A stretch of DNA of 64,000 bases, from the NCBI GenBank assembly GCA_001931905.2, contig MSJI02000260.1, positions 31,960-95,959 on the forward strand. The letters are read 5' to 3'. A model generated the notes under the pieces. The model was not told where the DNA came from. It ran no database searches and was given only the letters and a program-made list of their open reading frames with translations. Origin of the DNA: Cladosporium sp. IMV 00045 (Eukaryota; Ascomycota; Dothideomycetes; Cladosporiales; Cladosporiaceae). Position 1 is the stretch's first letter, and each line of letters starts with the position of its first letter. A program made the translations under genes and the position numbers. Shown here piece by piece: positions 1 through 10,631 of the stretch.

Positions 1-938
1 GCATGCCCATCGCACGCTTCCAAGCAGTCAGCTGGGCGCAGTAGATGAAGTCGAGGTTCCAGAGAAGGTAGCCGAAGAGGAAGCATGCTGTGAGTGAGGT
101 CAGAAATCTTGCATGTTGCCGCAGAGGGCTGATGATATTGCTCACCGGCGCCAAAAATGCAGAGCCATTTGAGCATCTCTTTATCTTGCTGCTTCTCGAC
201 CCGCTTTCGGATCAATGATCGCGTCTGAAAGATGACGAGCAAGATGAGGAAGAGGAAAGTGAGCTCGTGCACGACATGCTCGTCCATGTAGCTATGGTAG
301 ATCGTCTCAATGCTGATGAAAGAAATCAACGTCAAGGCGACATTACGGCTGTATCCCTCGCTCTGCCCATACGATGCTGCTCGGTGGAGCACGCAGGCTG
401 TGGCAACTTGCATGGATGTATCGTCCGCTGGTGATTCATGGTCAGTATGTTTTCAATGAAGGCTAGGACGTCGATGAAATGTCTTTATCCCCGACAACCA
501 ATGAGAGGGTCTCGTGGGAACTCACAAAGCTGTGCGTAATACTTTACAAGGCCGTGAAAGAGGGCTGAACATACACCCACGAGAGCAAGTCCATAGTAGA
601 GACTATCCGCTGCCCATGTCGTTCTAGGCTCTCGCCGGCGGCGTTGGAGGCCTTGATATGCGTAGTAAACTAGCCTGGGTTAGCCAAGGCGAAATAGAAA
701 CTTTGTACAGCGTGACATACCGTAAGCCAAGTTCGAAACAGTATTGATAAACTCTCCGATCCATCCAGAGATTATGAAATCCTCCTCGCAGAAGCTGGGT
801 AGATCGATGGTTAGCATGCGATTGGTATACTGTTGTCTGCACAATCAGATCGCCTTCGACTCACTCTGCTCGCGCGGTTCGGCCGCCGAACACCGGCTCA
901 TGCGGAACCGAGCTATACGAAATCGAATAAGACATCAT
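1..938 (-). CDS. Alkaline ceramidase (partial, runs off left edge)
   Basis: Probable integral-membrane ceramidase of the YPC1/YDC1/ACER family, which hydrolyses (phyto)ceramide to sphingoid base and fatty acid in ER/Golgi. I read five exons on the minus strand: 865-938, 721-794, 526-669, 146-427 and 1-87, all with GT..AG introns in consistent phase. The first two exons join to give DFCEEDFIISGWIGEFINTVSNLAY, matching the family's D-W/F-C-E-E-N-Y...EF-NT-SNL signature. The third carries the S-x-x-F-H motif (CSALFH) and an acidic QLSDD, which in the family contribute the Ser/His/Asp of the metal site. The last visible exon has the typical FGYLLWNLDFIYC segment. The two C-terminal zinc histidines (HGWWH region) would lie beyond the window. 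About 220 residues are visible. The start ATG at 938 is followed by a second in-frame ATG at 935. Confidence 0.88.
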
Positions 939-1412
939 CGGCAATGCTTCAGTGGTTCCTCCTTCTCAAAGGTTGTTGCTTTCGTTGGCTGACACGGCAG
1001 AATTGTACAGATCGACATCTGCAACGTGGGTGGCTGGCTGCCAAGCGGTTCGCAAAAGACACGAGAATGGGGAGATGAGATCTGGAGATGGAGGGGGATG
1101 CTGCACAGGAGCTACCTTCTAGTCATCATTTACATGGAATTGTGGCATCGGCAGTTCACGGTTTTCTGAAAACATGGTCAGCTCACTGCGCGAGAGGCGT
1201 ATTCCAGAAAGAAAGCTCAACACCCCTGTGAAGTACATTTCCCGAACCTCTAACCTCGGGCGACGATTGTGCGTCATGCTCTCTGTGCGGAGACATCACA
1301 AACGCAAACGATGCTATATTGATACGATGCTTGTTCTTAAATGCACACTCCATTGACCTAGTACTTGACATCGAGCCTTGCTCCCCTACACTGAAGACTA
1401 ATCCACCCCGCC
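939..1412. promoter_or_regulatory. Divergent intergenic region, ceramidase / SDR
   Basis: This is the spacer of about 470 bp between two divergently transcribed genes and must hold both promoters. I see no conserved ORF, RNA gene or convincing named motif in it. Confidence 0.5.
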
Positions 1413-2159
1413 ATGACACTCAACATCCTAGTAACAGGCGCCAGCCGTGGCATAGGCAAAGCAACAGCCCTCCTAGCAGGCAAACGCGGCTGGAACGTAG
1501 GAGTCAACTACCTCAACAGCTCCAAAGGAGCAGAAGAAACCGTCTCCACCATCAAAGCCTCCGGCGGAAACGCCAAAACACAACAAGGCGACATGTCCAA
1601 GGAAGACGACGTGCTGCGAGTCTTCGATGAAATGGAAAGCGCCTTCGGACCACTTCACGGCGTCGTAGTCAACGCCGGCGTGACCGCACCCATAATGCAG
1701 CTATCCGAAATGAGCGCCGAAAGACTCAAAAGCGTCTTCGATACTAATGTCTTCGGAGCCTACCTCTGCGCACGCGAAGCCGCGCGCCGCCTCCCCAAAA
1801 CACCCGGTGAGGCAAGCCGGAGCATCGTCTTCGTGTCCTCAGCAGCTGCGCGTTTGGGCTCTCCGAACGAATATGTTGACTACGCGGGGTCGAAAGGCGC
1901 CATTGACACGCTGACGATTGGTTTGAGTAAGGAATTGGGACCGAAGAGCGTCCGCGTCAATGGGGTAAGACCTGGGATCATTCGGACCGATATTCACGCC
2001 GCGTCTGGGGATGCGAGCAGGGTGGAACGGTTGGGGAATGCGGCGCCTATGGGGAGAGCTGGGGAGGCGGAGGAGGTTGCGGAGGCGATTGTTTGGTTGA
2101 CTTCACCTCAGGCGAGTTATACGACGGGTAGTATTATTGATGTTGCTGGTGGGAGGTAG
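1413..2159 (+). CDS. Short-chain dehydrogenase/reductase, bacterial YgfF-like
   Basis: Intronless 248-aa classical SDR that should bind NAD(P)(H) in a Rossmann fold. Visible motifs are TGASRGIG (residues 8-15), NAG (87-89), the catalytic Ser at 142/143 and YAGSK (Tyr157/Lys161). The segments ARLGSPNEYVDYAGSKGAIDTL and PEEVAEAIVWL-type C-terminus, ending in GSIIDVAGGR, closely resemble E. coli YgfF-type oxidoreductases rather than the commoner fungal SDR families. The substrate is unknown. The start ATG follows an A/C-rich leader. The gene is divergent from the ceramidase. The bacterial resemblance and lack of introns suggest, but do not prove, an old horizontal acquisition. Confidence 0.9.
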   Translation: MTLNILVTGASRGIGKATALLAGKRGWNVGVNYLNSSKGAEETVSTIKASGGNAKTQQGDMSKEDDVLRVFDEMESAFGPLHGVVVNAGVTAPIMQLSEMSAERLKSVFDTNVFGAYLCAREAARRLPKTPGEASRSIVFVSSAAARLGSPNEYVDYAGSKGAIDTLTIGLSKELGPKSVRVNGVRPGIIRTDIHAASGDASRVERLGNAAPMGRAGEAEEVAEAIVWLTSPQASYTTGSIIDVAGGR

Positions 2160-2342
2160 GTTTGGGCATGAACCTTCACTAGTGTAGGAAATTACATTCA
2201 TGGCGATTCTTCACAATATACTTTGCGTCAAGGAAACAGGTAGATTGATGTGGAAATGCTCGCTAGAGCAGGGTAGATACGTGTATTCGTGATGGAGATG
2301 TAGCTGGCGTACCTAGGAGAACCGCCAAATTTCCCTCGCAAT

Positions 2343-3952
2343 CTAAGCGACATGCTCAATGGATTGAGCGCGGCTCGGCTTCTCCTTCTCATCGCTGATG
2401 CTACGGCTTCTCTCGTCGTGTGAGGTAATAGAAGCCTGCCGAATCTGGCGCCTGTAGTATGGAGACTTCCATGCTTTGCTCTCATTGTTGTAGAGCTCGC
2501 TGACCTGTTCAAGAGTCATATCCTTGGTTTCGTAGATGAGGAACCATACAAACACCAACGCAATCCAAGCGAAGCTTCCCCAAATCCAGAAGACGTTCGA
2601 TTGAGTCGGGTTCAGCGCGCTGGTCAGATATGGCGTGATGAAAGACAGCAGCCAGTTGAAGAACCAGTTTGCAGCTGTCGTCATGGACAGACACTTGGCA
2701 CGGTACTGGAGTGGGAAAAGCTCGCCAGTGACGACCCACGCAGCCGGTCCGAATGTCGATGCGAAGAATGAGACGTAGATGCACAGGAACACGAATTGAG
2801 CAAGTGCAGAGGCGTAGTTCTCGGTTGTGTTGGTGGCCACGCCTGCGATAGCCACAATGTACTGGCAAACGCCCATGCCAAGTGCACCAGTGAGCAGGAC
2901 GGGTCGACGACCAAAACGGTCAATGGAGTACAGTCCAGGGAAGGTCATGAAAACGTTGACGAGGTTGATGATGACCTGAAGGATGAATGCGTCGGGTAGT
3001 TGTTCGATGTTGTCGGCAAAGTACGAGGTACCATAGTAGATCTGTCATGCACAATTAGTCACTGGACTTTTACTCTGTAGTTGCGTGTAGGACGTACAAT
3101 GAAGTTGATACCAACAAGCTGTTGGAGAGATTGAAGGATGATACCCGTAAGAGTTCTCTTCGCCATGGTGCCTTTGAAGCACTCCACGTAAGATGCACTA
3201 CCAAGAGACTTCTCGTACTCGTAGTTTGCCTTGATTTCCTCAAGCTCAGCAAGAATGTGTGGGCTGTCTGCTGGGAGGCGACGGAGGAACACCAGCGATC
3301 TGAGAGCACTCTCATCCTTGCCGGCTTTGACAAGGTAACGAGGAGTCTCGGGTAGGCAAAGCAAACCACCCATGAGAATCAGCGCCCAGGCGAATTGAAT
3401 GGCGAGAGGAATGCGATAGCTGCCGCTGTCGTTGCGGTTGCGGGTAGCGTAGCTAACGATGGCAGCCAAGAAGAGACCGATGGTGATGCAGAGCTGGTAG
3501 CATCCAACGACTGCTCCTCTGATCCACTTGGGCAGGGTCTCCGACTGGTACATTGGAACCTGAGCAGAGATGAGACCAACTCCGAGACCGGCGAAGAAGC
3601 GACCAAGAATGAACATGGTCTGCTCAGTGGCGGCAGTCTGTAAGGCAACACCGAGATTGAAAGGAATCAAGGCGGAAACGATAATGCCCCATCTGCGACC
3701 CAGAAAGTCCGAGACGTAACCGGCGCTGAGGGCACCCACGAATGTACCGACACTGAGGATTGACACAATCAAGGCGATACGGTCCTTGTCGGGGCGGCCG
3801 AAAGTGTCCTGCCAGTATTCCATCTCTTGAAGACCGGAGATGGTAGCGGTATCATATCCATAGAGGATACCAGCGAAAGAGGCGAACAGACCGACGGTAA
3901 TACCAGGCCATGCCGCACCCGGCTCGTCGACGGGCTTGTTAAGACCCAACAT
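2343..3952 (-). CDS. MFS sugar transporter
   Basis: Twelve-TM major facilitator of the sugar porter family, probably a proton-coupled plasma-membrane hexose or related sugar carrier. The two exons are 3098-3952 and 2343-3041, separated by a 56-nt intron (gtacgt...cag), giving 517 aa. The family signatures are present: LYGYDTATISG near the N-terminus, DFLGRRWG after TM2, PETPRYL after TM6, QQLVGINFIIYYG across the splice junction, DRFGRRPVLL, and ETKDMTLEQV after TM12. The C-terminal tail is hydrophilic and serine-rich. The N-terminus starts MLGLNKPVDEPG just before TM1, so the ATG at 3952 is well placed. The exact substrate (glucose, other hexose, polyol, quinate) cannot be read from the sequence. 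Confidence 0.95.
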
Positions 3953-6628
3953 GATGATTGATTGGGAGGTTGAGCAGAATGGAAAAGGGAAAGAAGGGTG
4001 TTGATCAAGGAAGGACTTGGTGATTGGGAAGACCCCCGAGCTTTATGTGCGAGTGCCCACGATGGGAGGGCGCCCGGTGGGTTCTTATGTCTTCGCGAAG
4101 ATCCATACCCTAGCGAACATCCTCAAGCAAAGGCCAAGCAAAGCAGAAAGCCTGGTGAACTCTGGTCAGTCTGCTAAGGTGTGTCCATCGCCCGTTGCTG
4201 CATATGGCTGCGTCCTCGGAGAGCTCCACAAATGACACTCCAACCAAGCAATGACATTGGTACGCGATCGTGATGGTCTACCCACCAGCATCGCTTCGAG
4301 CGCATTGACACCTTTTAGAGTTCTGCGGGATGAGCCTTGAGTAGGCTTGATGAGCCTGTCAACTGCCTGGTACAGAGCGATGATCCAGCGGTGCCTTGGA
4401 GAGATAGGAGACATCGTACAGACTCTGCTGGTATGCCGTCATAACCTCACGTGAAAGAGGCTGAGTTTGGCTTCGCGCGTGAGACACAGATCGGATTTGG
4501 GCGTACGCCACTGGAAGCAACAGAACGCCTCTGCCGTACGCCGCGGCGTCGACTTGGCCATCGTCACAGTAATTGCTTGGTCGGTCAACAAAAGTGTTTC
4601 TCGCAGCTTGCCGTCAGATCCAAGAGTAGGGCAAGCATGGCTGAGCTCACGACGAAGCCGCGCCGGCGTTGATGTCGGACGTTTTCTGCTCGCTTCAAGC
4701 AAAGTTTGGCATGCTAGCAGCATCTTGGCGGCAGGACGGATGCCTCTGCATACACACTTCCGGTCTCCGCTCTAACCCGCAAACGAGACCTCCACCTCCA
4801 GATGGAGGTGAATTGTGGACGTTGTCCCTTGAATTCGGCCCTTCTGTGGGCTCAATAACGTGCCGACACCATGGGGGACCAGCAATCTGCGGGACACGTG
4901 TGGAAGTGTGAGAGCAGCACGGGACATCCACGCGGCGTGCATGGGTAGAAAAGGGCGCTGGGCGCACTCAGCACGTGTGGTGCCTGCCTTGGACGTTGTT
5001 GAGCAGGGAGAACCAGCAAAAGATCGCCAGGGCGGCAGTTGAACGTTGTGTCTTTACCAGGAGCCTGTGCTGCCTTTTATGACTGCTGCTGCCATCTCGG
5101 AATCTGAAGGGAGAAAACAACTCCTTCTGGTGGGACTATGACAAGCGACATGCCACTTTCTGCTGCGCTCTGCGCCTCTTGACCGACTCTTTCCGGATGG
5201 ATTTGACCCACTGGACTAGGGTAGTTCATAAAGTGGATCGCCGTAAAGACATGTGAACTTCTCCATGTGCCTCCCCACGGGTCTCCTCGCACACGATTAT
5301 GCGCGTTTGTTCTAGTGATTGGAGAGCACTGACCTTTTCCAACACTGTGCTTGACGATAGCAATAGTGCAATACAACAACAAACTATTGCCACACTCCAC
5401 TCTTCGCTGACGGGGTGCCTGACGGCATGTCCCACACTCCTGTTGCGACGACACAGGCAATGGCCCTCTTCTGGAAAGTTGATTTCAACACTTGGTCAAC
5501 TGCAATTTCGTCGCTGCCATCTGGATTCATTGAAGGACAAAGAAAACCCCAACACGCGAGCCGAAGATCTACACACCTTTTCCTTCTCTACATCAGCGCT
5601 GGATCTCCATAATTGACCTCCTGCAAAAATCCCCAAGACGAGCAGGTTCAAGGTAGAAACAGGTATAAAATGAAGTCGAAAGATGCGAGACCAGGCCTTG
5701 CACGACCTGGCTTCCTCGGTTGAATGCAGTCTCACGCACGATACATCACCCCATTACACAAAAACGATCACAGCAATAACGCCATAGCAGCCAGTCGGAC
5801 ACGATTATTCTGCAGTCCTAGGAAGACTAAGGCTGCAATTTCCAGCATCTTCCAGATCTCACACAGCGTGGACAAGCGCAAGGCGCTTCTCTATCAACAT
5901 TCCGCCTCTCAATAAGCCAGGACGTCTTGCTTCAGCTCACTCGAAAGTGCGATCTTTTCTCCTGTCGCGTGTGCGTGCAGCCCAGCGAACCAAGAAGCCT
6001 TTCCAAACGACGAACTCTCGCGAGATGATCGATGGCTCGCTTCTGAACATGCGTGCCGACGGTCATAACATTGAGGTGCGCCGGAAAGAGATCAACACAC
6101 ATGGACAGGACGGGCGTCAAAGCTGGGAACCTTGGACGGATGGGTGTTTGTTATTTCTTTCCAATTCGTCCTGTTGTATTTCCGACCATCATGCTGACTG
6201 TTTACAGCGGAAAGATCCCCTTTGGTATCATATCTCATGTTCTTCGCTTCTTACATCCAGACCTCCAGGCTCCTGCTCCGAAAACGCCAGCCTCCGATCG
6301 CACGGATCACTCTTCTCGAAGGACCTCTGGCTTTCGACGACCCTTGGCGATTTCATTGGTCTTCGTGGCCGCGACAAGGGTGCGTAGTCCAAGAGCGTTG
6401 CTGAAGTGAGCGCATTCACGTTTGATGGTTGAATAGCCGTGCGCTGGCGCATCTTTGTTCGCTGGAGCATTTCCCATCTTCTCGCCTGGAGCCGGACATG
6501 AGGGTCTATCTCCTTGAATGTCTGCTGATGTTCGAAGTGCCTACGAAATGATCGTCAGTATGGCCCTATTCCATCAAATAGTGAGTCAAACACACCCTGG
6601 CAACCAACACCACCATCTTACCGAGCAA
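3953..6628. other. Long intergenic region, no recognised gene
   Basis: About 2.7 kb upstream of the transporter. Only short unconserved ORFs are present on either strand. It contains an 18-bp perfect palindrome at 4793-4810. I cannot support a gene here. Confidence 0.5.
4793..4810. promoter_or_regulatory. 18-bp palindrome upstream of the sugar transporter
   Basis: CACCTCCA-GA-TGGAGGTG is a perfect inverted repeat of 8-bp arms around a 2-bp centre. It lies about 840 bp upstream of the transporter ATG. Such symmetrical sites are typical of dimeric regulators, but the binding factor is unknown. Confidence 0.35.
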
Positions 6629-6862
6629 TCACACCTCCTCGAAACGATTCGAGGGCAATTTCATGCCGTGCATCGCAGCTATGTTTTCATGATTCCGTTG
6701 TATGACCTCTCTCCGGTAAGCGGCCTGTTCGTTTGCGCCTTTGTCATCCTCTTCATCGCCTCCTCCTCTGCCTCGGAAGCTGGAATGGATGCCTGCCGCG
6801 AGCATCACTGCAGCGCCTGCGCCGAGGATGACGAGCAGGATGATGACCTCTCTGGAAACCAT
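6629..6862 (-). CDS. Small single-TM protein, conserved-hypothetical type
   Basis: 77-aa ORF starting MVSREVIILL. It has one N-terminal hydrophobic segment (residues about 6-24), a Gly/Asp/Glu-rich linker, then a basic/polar helix with EQAAYRREVIQRN. This layout (Nin TM, acidic loop, Q-A-x-Y-x-REV-x-RN) resembles a small conserved ascomycete membrane-protein family, but I cannot name a function. An in-frame extension to 6949 exists; I prefer the ATG at 6862 because the TM follows directly. The ORF stops at GAGGAGGTGTGA. A good branch/acceptor pair (ctgac...tag near 6541) downstream may mean that a weak GTGTGA donor is used and the protein is longer. Confidence 0.55.
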   Translation of the reverse strand: MVSREVIILLVILGAGAAVMLAAGIHSSFRGRGGGDEEDDKGANEQAAYRREVIQRNHENIAAMHGMKLPSNRFEEV

Positions 6863-7727
6863 TGTGTGGCAGGGTGATGATGTCTTTGAGGAAGATGTCT
6901 TTGCTGTATAGACGGTGGTCGGAAGTCTCGGAACGTGTGCCAATGACAACCTAGTTGACGACTGCAGTAAAGACTGTGGTAACGATTGTAGTAACGACGG
7001 TGATGAAAATTGAGGATGTGGTATCCTCCGGATCTGTAAGGAAGCAGGAAAGGCTATTGACTATTATACGCACATCTCGCCGACCTACGTTCAAACCTTG
7101 CCATCGTCACTTTCAGCTGACACCGCCTCTGACTGGTCCATCAACGAGCAAGTGGAAATCCAGCAGGCTGTGCCCTTGGCTCTTTCGCAAAAGAGCAAAG
7201 CCTCATAGTCCATATAGATGGCGCTAAGTCTGATCTCACGATCATTGCAATGGCTGATTGGTCCATTATCGAGCAACCGAGCGGGCGTACCGGATGCGAG
7301 GCGTGATGCGGTTGAGGCCAGTACTATTCGGACTACTGGGTTCTACTGCAGCGGAAGCTGAACATCCATGTCCCACTTGGCGTGATTTTATGCTCTCGTT
7401 TTAGACTTTTCTGCAAGGGGCACGATCCTTCGCTGAAATGCTTTGCCGCGTATGATTGGTCGTTCAACGAGCATTCTGCGACTTGACACCGGCTGTCACC
7501 GAGGTTCTTCGTATTCGCTCCCTAGTTATGCAGACTATGGGCAAAACACGCGTATTCCGCACTCCGGCTTGACTGATGAAATCTCCAAGAGGTGACCCGT
7601 CTGAAAGAGGCTGTACGTGAATAGTTGTGCCCATCTTCCGCCTTGTTCCTTTTGCCGCCAAGTTTGCGCTTGCGTGGCCTGAACCGGAAGATCCGGACTG
7701 CACTTGGATAATGAGCACAATATCAAC
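6863..7727. other. Intergenic region
   Basis: Divergent spacer of about 865 bp between the small membrane protein and the zinc-cluster regulator. No gene-like ORF or RNA was recognised. Confidence 0.45.
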
Positions 7728-9626
7728 ATGAAGAGGAAGCGGGTGGTAAATGCAAAGCCTAGTAGAGATGGTTGTAAGACTTGCCGGTGAGGCTTCTATC
7801 CATCTACATGTGCATTCGTCTGTAGGCTTTCGGCTGACACATCATGCATCTGCAGCCTGAGGAGGGTGAAGTGCGACGAGGCACGGCCACGATTTGCTGT
7901 GTGCACATCATCCGACCGATTGTGCGAATATGGGGTGAGAGTGCTTTCAGACGCCGCCAACCACTCTTCACGAGCTCTGCTTCCCTTACAGAGAGAGGTT
8001 CGTCCTCGCAGAGCTCATCATGACGAATGTCCGCCGGCATTCTCGCTCTCCAGCCCAGAAGTGTCGACTATCCTCTCCTTCTCGGACAAGGAAGATCGCA
8101 TCGCATACGACTATTTTCTAAACGTTGTAGTAACACCCATAGCGACAACGTCTCCAACGCAAGAATGGATACATCTTGCCCTTCAGCACTGCACCATCAA
8201 GCCGGTCTTCCACGCCATGGCCGCCGTGGGATACTCTTACCGCTCGAACGGACGCATATACCACGCTACCCTTACCCACCAGGTGCAATCACCGGACCTT
8301 GACGCCGCCTTGAGGCAGTACAACAAAGCCGTGAACGCCTTGCAACAATACATCAATGCGGTGGTTGAGCACGGAGCCGCCATTGAGCCGGTGCTACTGT
8401 CAAGCATCTTGCTGACGTGCTATGAAGTTATGCTTGATCGAAAAGGATCTGCGCAGGCTCATTACCGGCTTGGACGAAGGATAGTAGCGCAGAGCCAGAA
8501 AGCCGCGAATAGGAAGAGTCCATGCTCTTCGCCATCGCTTAATGCAATCAAACAGTTGGCAGCTGCTTTCTGGAGCCTGGATACTGGTGGGGAGTATTAC
8601 TGGAACCAATCGGAGCGCGTTGTCAGAAGCTCTTCGTCAACTCAGAGGAAGATTCCAGGGTCAATTCCATCAACATTCGTGTCTTTCATCGAGGCAGACA
8701 TGTATCTCGAAGGGCTTGTGCGCGCAGGACAGAATGTCAGAAACGATCTCGTTACTCTGGCTCAGAAGCATGTTAGTCGAATACATAGCCCACCACTAAA
8801 CCCACTTGCGATGTTCTGTTTGGCCAATTGCTTATCAAGAAGCATTGAGATACCCAACCGTTTGCAGCATCGCCTCGATGAGATCTTCTCCGCCCACCTT
8901 TCCTGGATGACCAAGCTTCGAGCACTGAGTTCGCGGAACCACACAACCCACGACCAAATATCCCTCCTGACGCAGGTCCGCTACTTCTCTTCCTGGCTCG
9001 TCCTCAGCACGTGCAGAGAAACGAAGGAAACCCTCATCGACCGCTTCGAGCCAGACTTCGTCCGCGTCTTGGACTTGACAGAGCGATATCTTCGCGAAGC
9101 CTCCGGCCGACCGCAACCAGTGCCGCCTCCGCAGATGTGTGTAGCGAACGGCTTGAGTTTTGAGGGTGGTATTCTGCCCGCCTTGCACCTCATCGCATGC
9201 AAGAGTCGTTCTTCAGTCATCCGACGCCGGGCGACGACGTTCCTGCGTTCCGCGAATAGGCAGGAATTGACCTGTCACAGCGGGGTCATTGGGTCTGTCG
9301 TGGTCTGTGTGGCGGAACTGGAAGAGCAGCAAAGTAGATCAATTCGCGGCGATGCTGCGCCTGCCTTGCTGGATTTCAAGAGCGAGCAGGTTCCGGAAGA
9401 GGCCAGGTTCGCAGACTGCGTGATGAAGATCAATATGGCGCCTGGTCCTTCGGTAGGTTGCGCTTCGTTTTCGTTTGCGTTTGCGCGCTACTTGCACGAT
9501 CAGGAGGGACGGATAGAGATCACGCAGTACTGCAGCAAAGAGAGTGCTGGGAGCCTACGGCTGGAAAGTCGAGCCGTGTACGATTGCTCTGCGAAAGAAG
9601 ATGGTGTTTTGTTGTCCGTAGCTTGA
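7728..9626 (+). CDS. Zn2Cys6 fungal transcription factor with an incomplete zinc cluster
   Basis: Two exons, 7728-7786 and 7856-9626, encode 609 aa. The intron splits the zinc cluster: exon 1 ends GCKTCR and exon 2 continues LRRVKCDEARP, with matching phase. Cysteines are at 16, 19, 26, 36 and 43, so the canonical C-X2-C-X6-C-X6-C-X2-C-X6-C spacing is kept except that the fourth ligand (residue 33) is Phe (TTT). A basic N-terminus (MKRKR) may act as an NLS. The rest is the helical fungal-specific regulatory region (Fungal_trans_2 type), with typical segments such as LSSILLTCYEVM and a late FAFARYLHDQEGR. It is presumably a nuclear DNA-binding regulator. The missing cysteine may weaken or abolish cluster folding. 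Target genes are unknown. Confidence 0.85.
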
Positions 9627-9938
9627 TCGATTGGAAGCGCATTATCTCACGATCTTTGATGCTGCGGTCATCAGCTCCATCTCCCTTTCAACGTCGATTG
9701 TTTGCTGAGATGGATGAATAGGGTCAGGAAGCGCATTGAAGTCTGTAGAGTCCGTTTCGAAACCTCTGTAATTTCCCGACCTCACATCACAATACGGCAA
9801 GTGCTTCACAGACTCTTCCTTACCCTCTAACACAAATCACAAATCACATCTGCCGCTACCAACCACTCCCGCCTATCGAAACCCACCTTTTACCACCGAG
9901 AACACTACCAAGAGCACAGCAGCAGCAACATCAGAAAC
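9627..9938. other. Short intergenic region
   Basis: 312 bp between two same-strand genes, with a C/A-rich leader before the next ATG. Nothing else was recognised. Confidence 0.4.
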
Positions 9939-10631
9939 ATGACCTCGCCTCTCGCACACCTCCCTATCTTGACTCCCACCAGCGAGCAGCAGCTCGCCCA
10001 CCACGTCGGCCTCTCCGTCCCTTCTCTCAGGCGATTCAACTTCGACTGCGAGCAACTATCGGCCGACCTCTCCACCGAAACGATCGAGCGCCTCCGCGAG
10101 AGCATCCTGGCGACTCTCCGAGAAGACCGCCACCGCCGCCTGTTTCCAGCAGAAGTCCATGCGGAAGTCGCCTCGACGGCATGGGGGATCCAGTTGGTGG
10201 TAGGGCGTTCGCCGACGGAGAGTGGGAGTGAAAGTGGCAGTGGAGCGGGGGAGTACGATCCTAATATCACTCTGAATGATATTATCGGGCACCTGGATGA
10301 TGATGGCCAGATCAACGCTGGCTACCGTGGTGGTGTCGACCACCCGGTCGTTATAAACAATACCGTCGCCATGGAAATCGACGACGATGCCTCCTCCGAT
10401 AACAACACGACTCACTCCAACACCAACGCGCGCTCAGTGGGAGATGAGGAAAGCGACTCCCCTAGGGTCGTCTTCCACTCGTTCTCGGGGATCTCAAACT
10501 CACCGAGTTCAGACGGGGAGCGTGAGTACTCGCCCAACTACGAGGCGCGTTTGCTGTTGGGATTGAGCGAGGAGGCAGAGCGTGAGGAGTCTCCTGGGTT
10601 TGAATCCCAGATCGAGTACGATTCGGAGTAG
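9939..10631 (+). CDS. Hypothetical acidic, Ser-rich protein
   Basis: Intronless 230-aa ORF starting MTSPLAHLPILTP. The first 90 residues look folded and helical (LSTETIERLRESILATLREDRHRRLFPAEV). The rest is low-complexity, rich in Ser, Asp, Glu and Asn (for example AMEIDDDASSDNN), consistent with disorder. I recognise no domain, signal peptide or TM. The continuous open frame, a typical fungal ATG context and position between two intergenic regions support a real gene. The function is unknown. Confidence 0.6.
   Translation: MTSPLAHLPILTPTSEQQLAHHVGLSVPSLRRFNFDCEQLSADLSTETIERLRESILATLREDRHRRLFPAEVHAEVASTAWGIQLVVGRSPTESGSESGSGAGEYDPNITLNDIIGHLDDDGQINAGYRGGVDHPVVINNTVAMEIDDDASSDNNTTHSNTNARSVGDEESDSPRVVFHSFSGISNSPSSDGEREYSPNYEARLLLGLSEEAEREESPGFESQIEYDSE

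Noticed and set aside
5947..6409. Overlapping plus-strand frames of 118-146 codons
   Set aside because: No domain, no conserved start and mutually exclusive frames; treated as chance ORFs.
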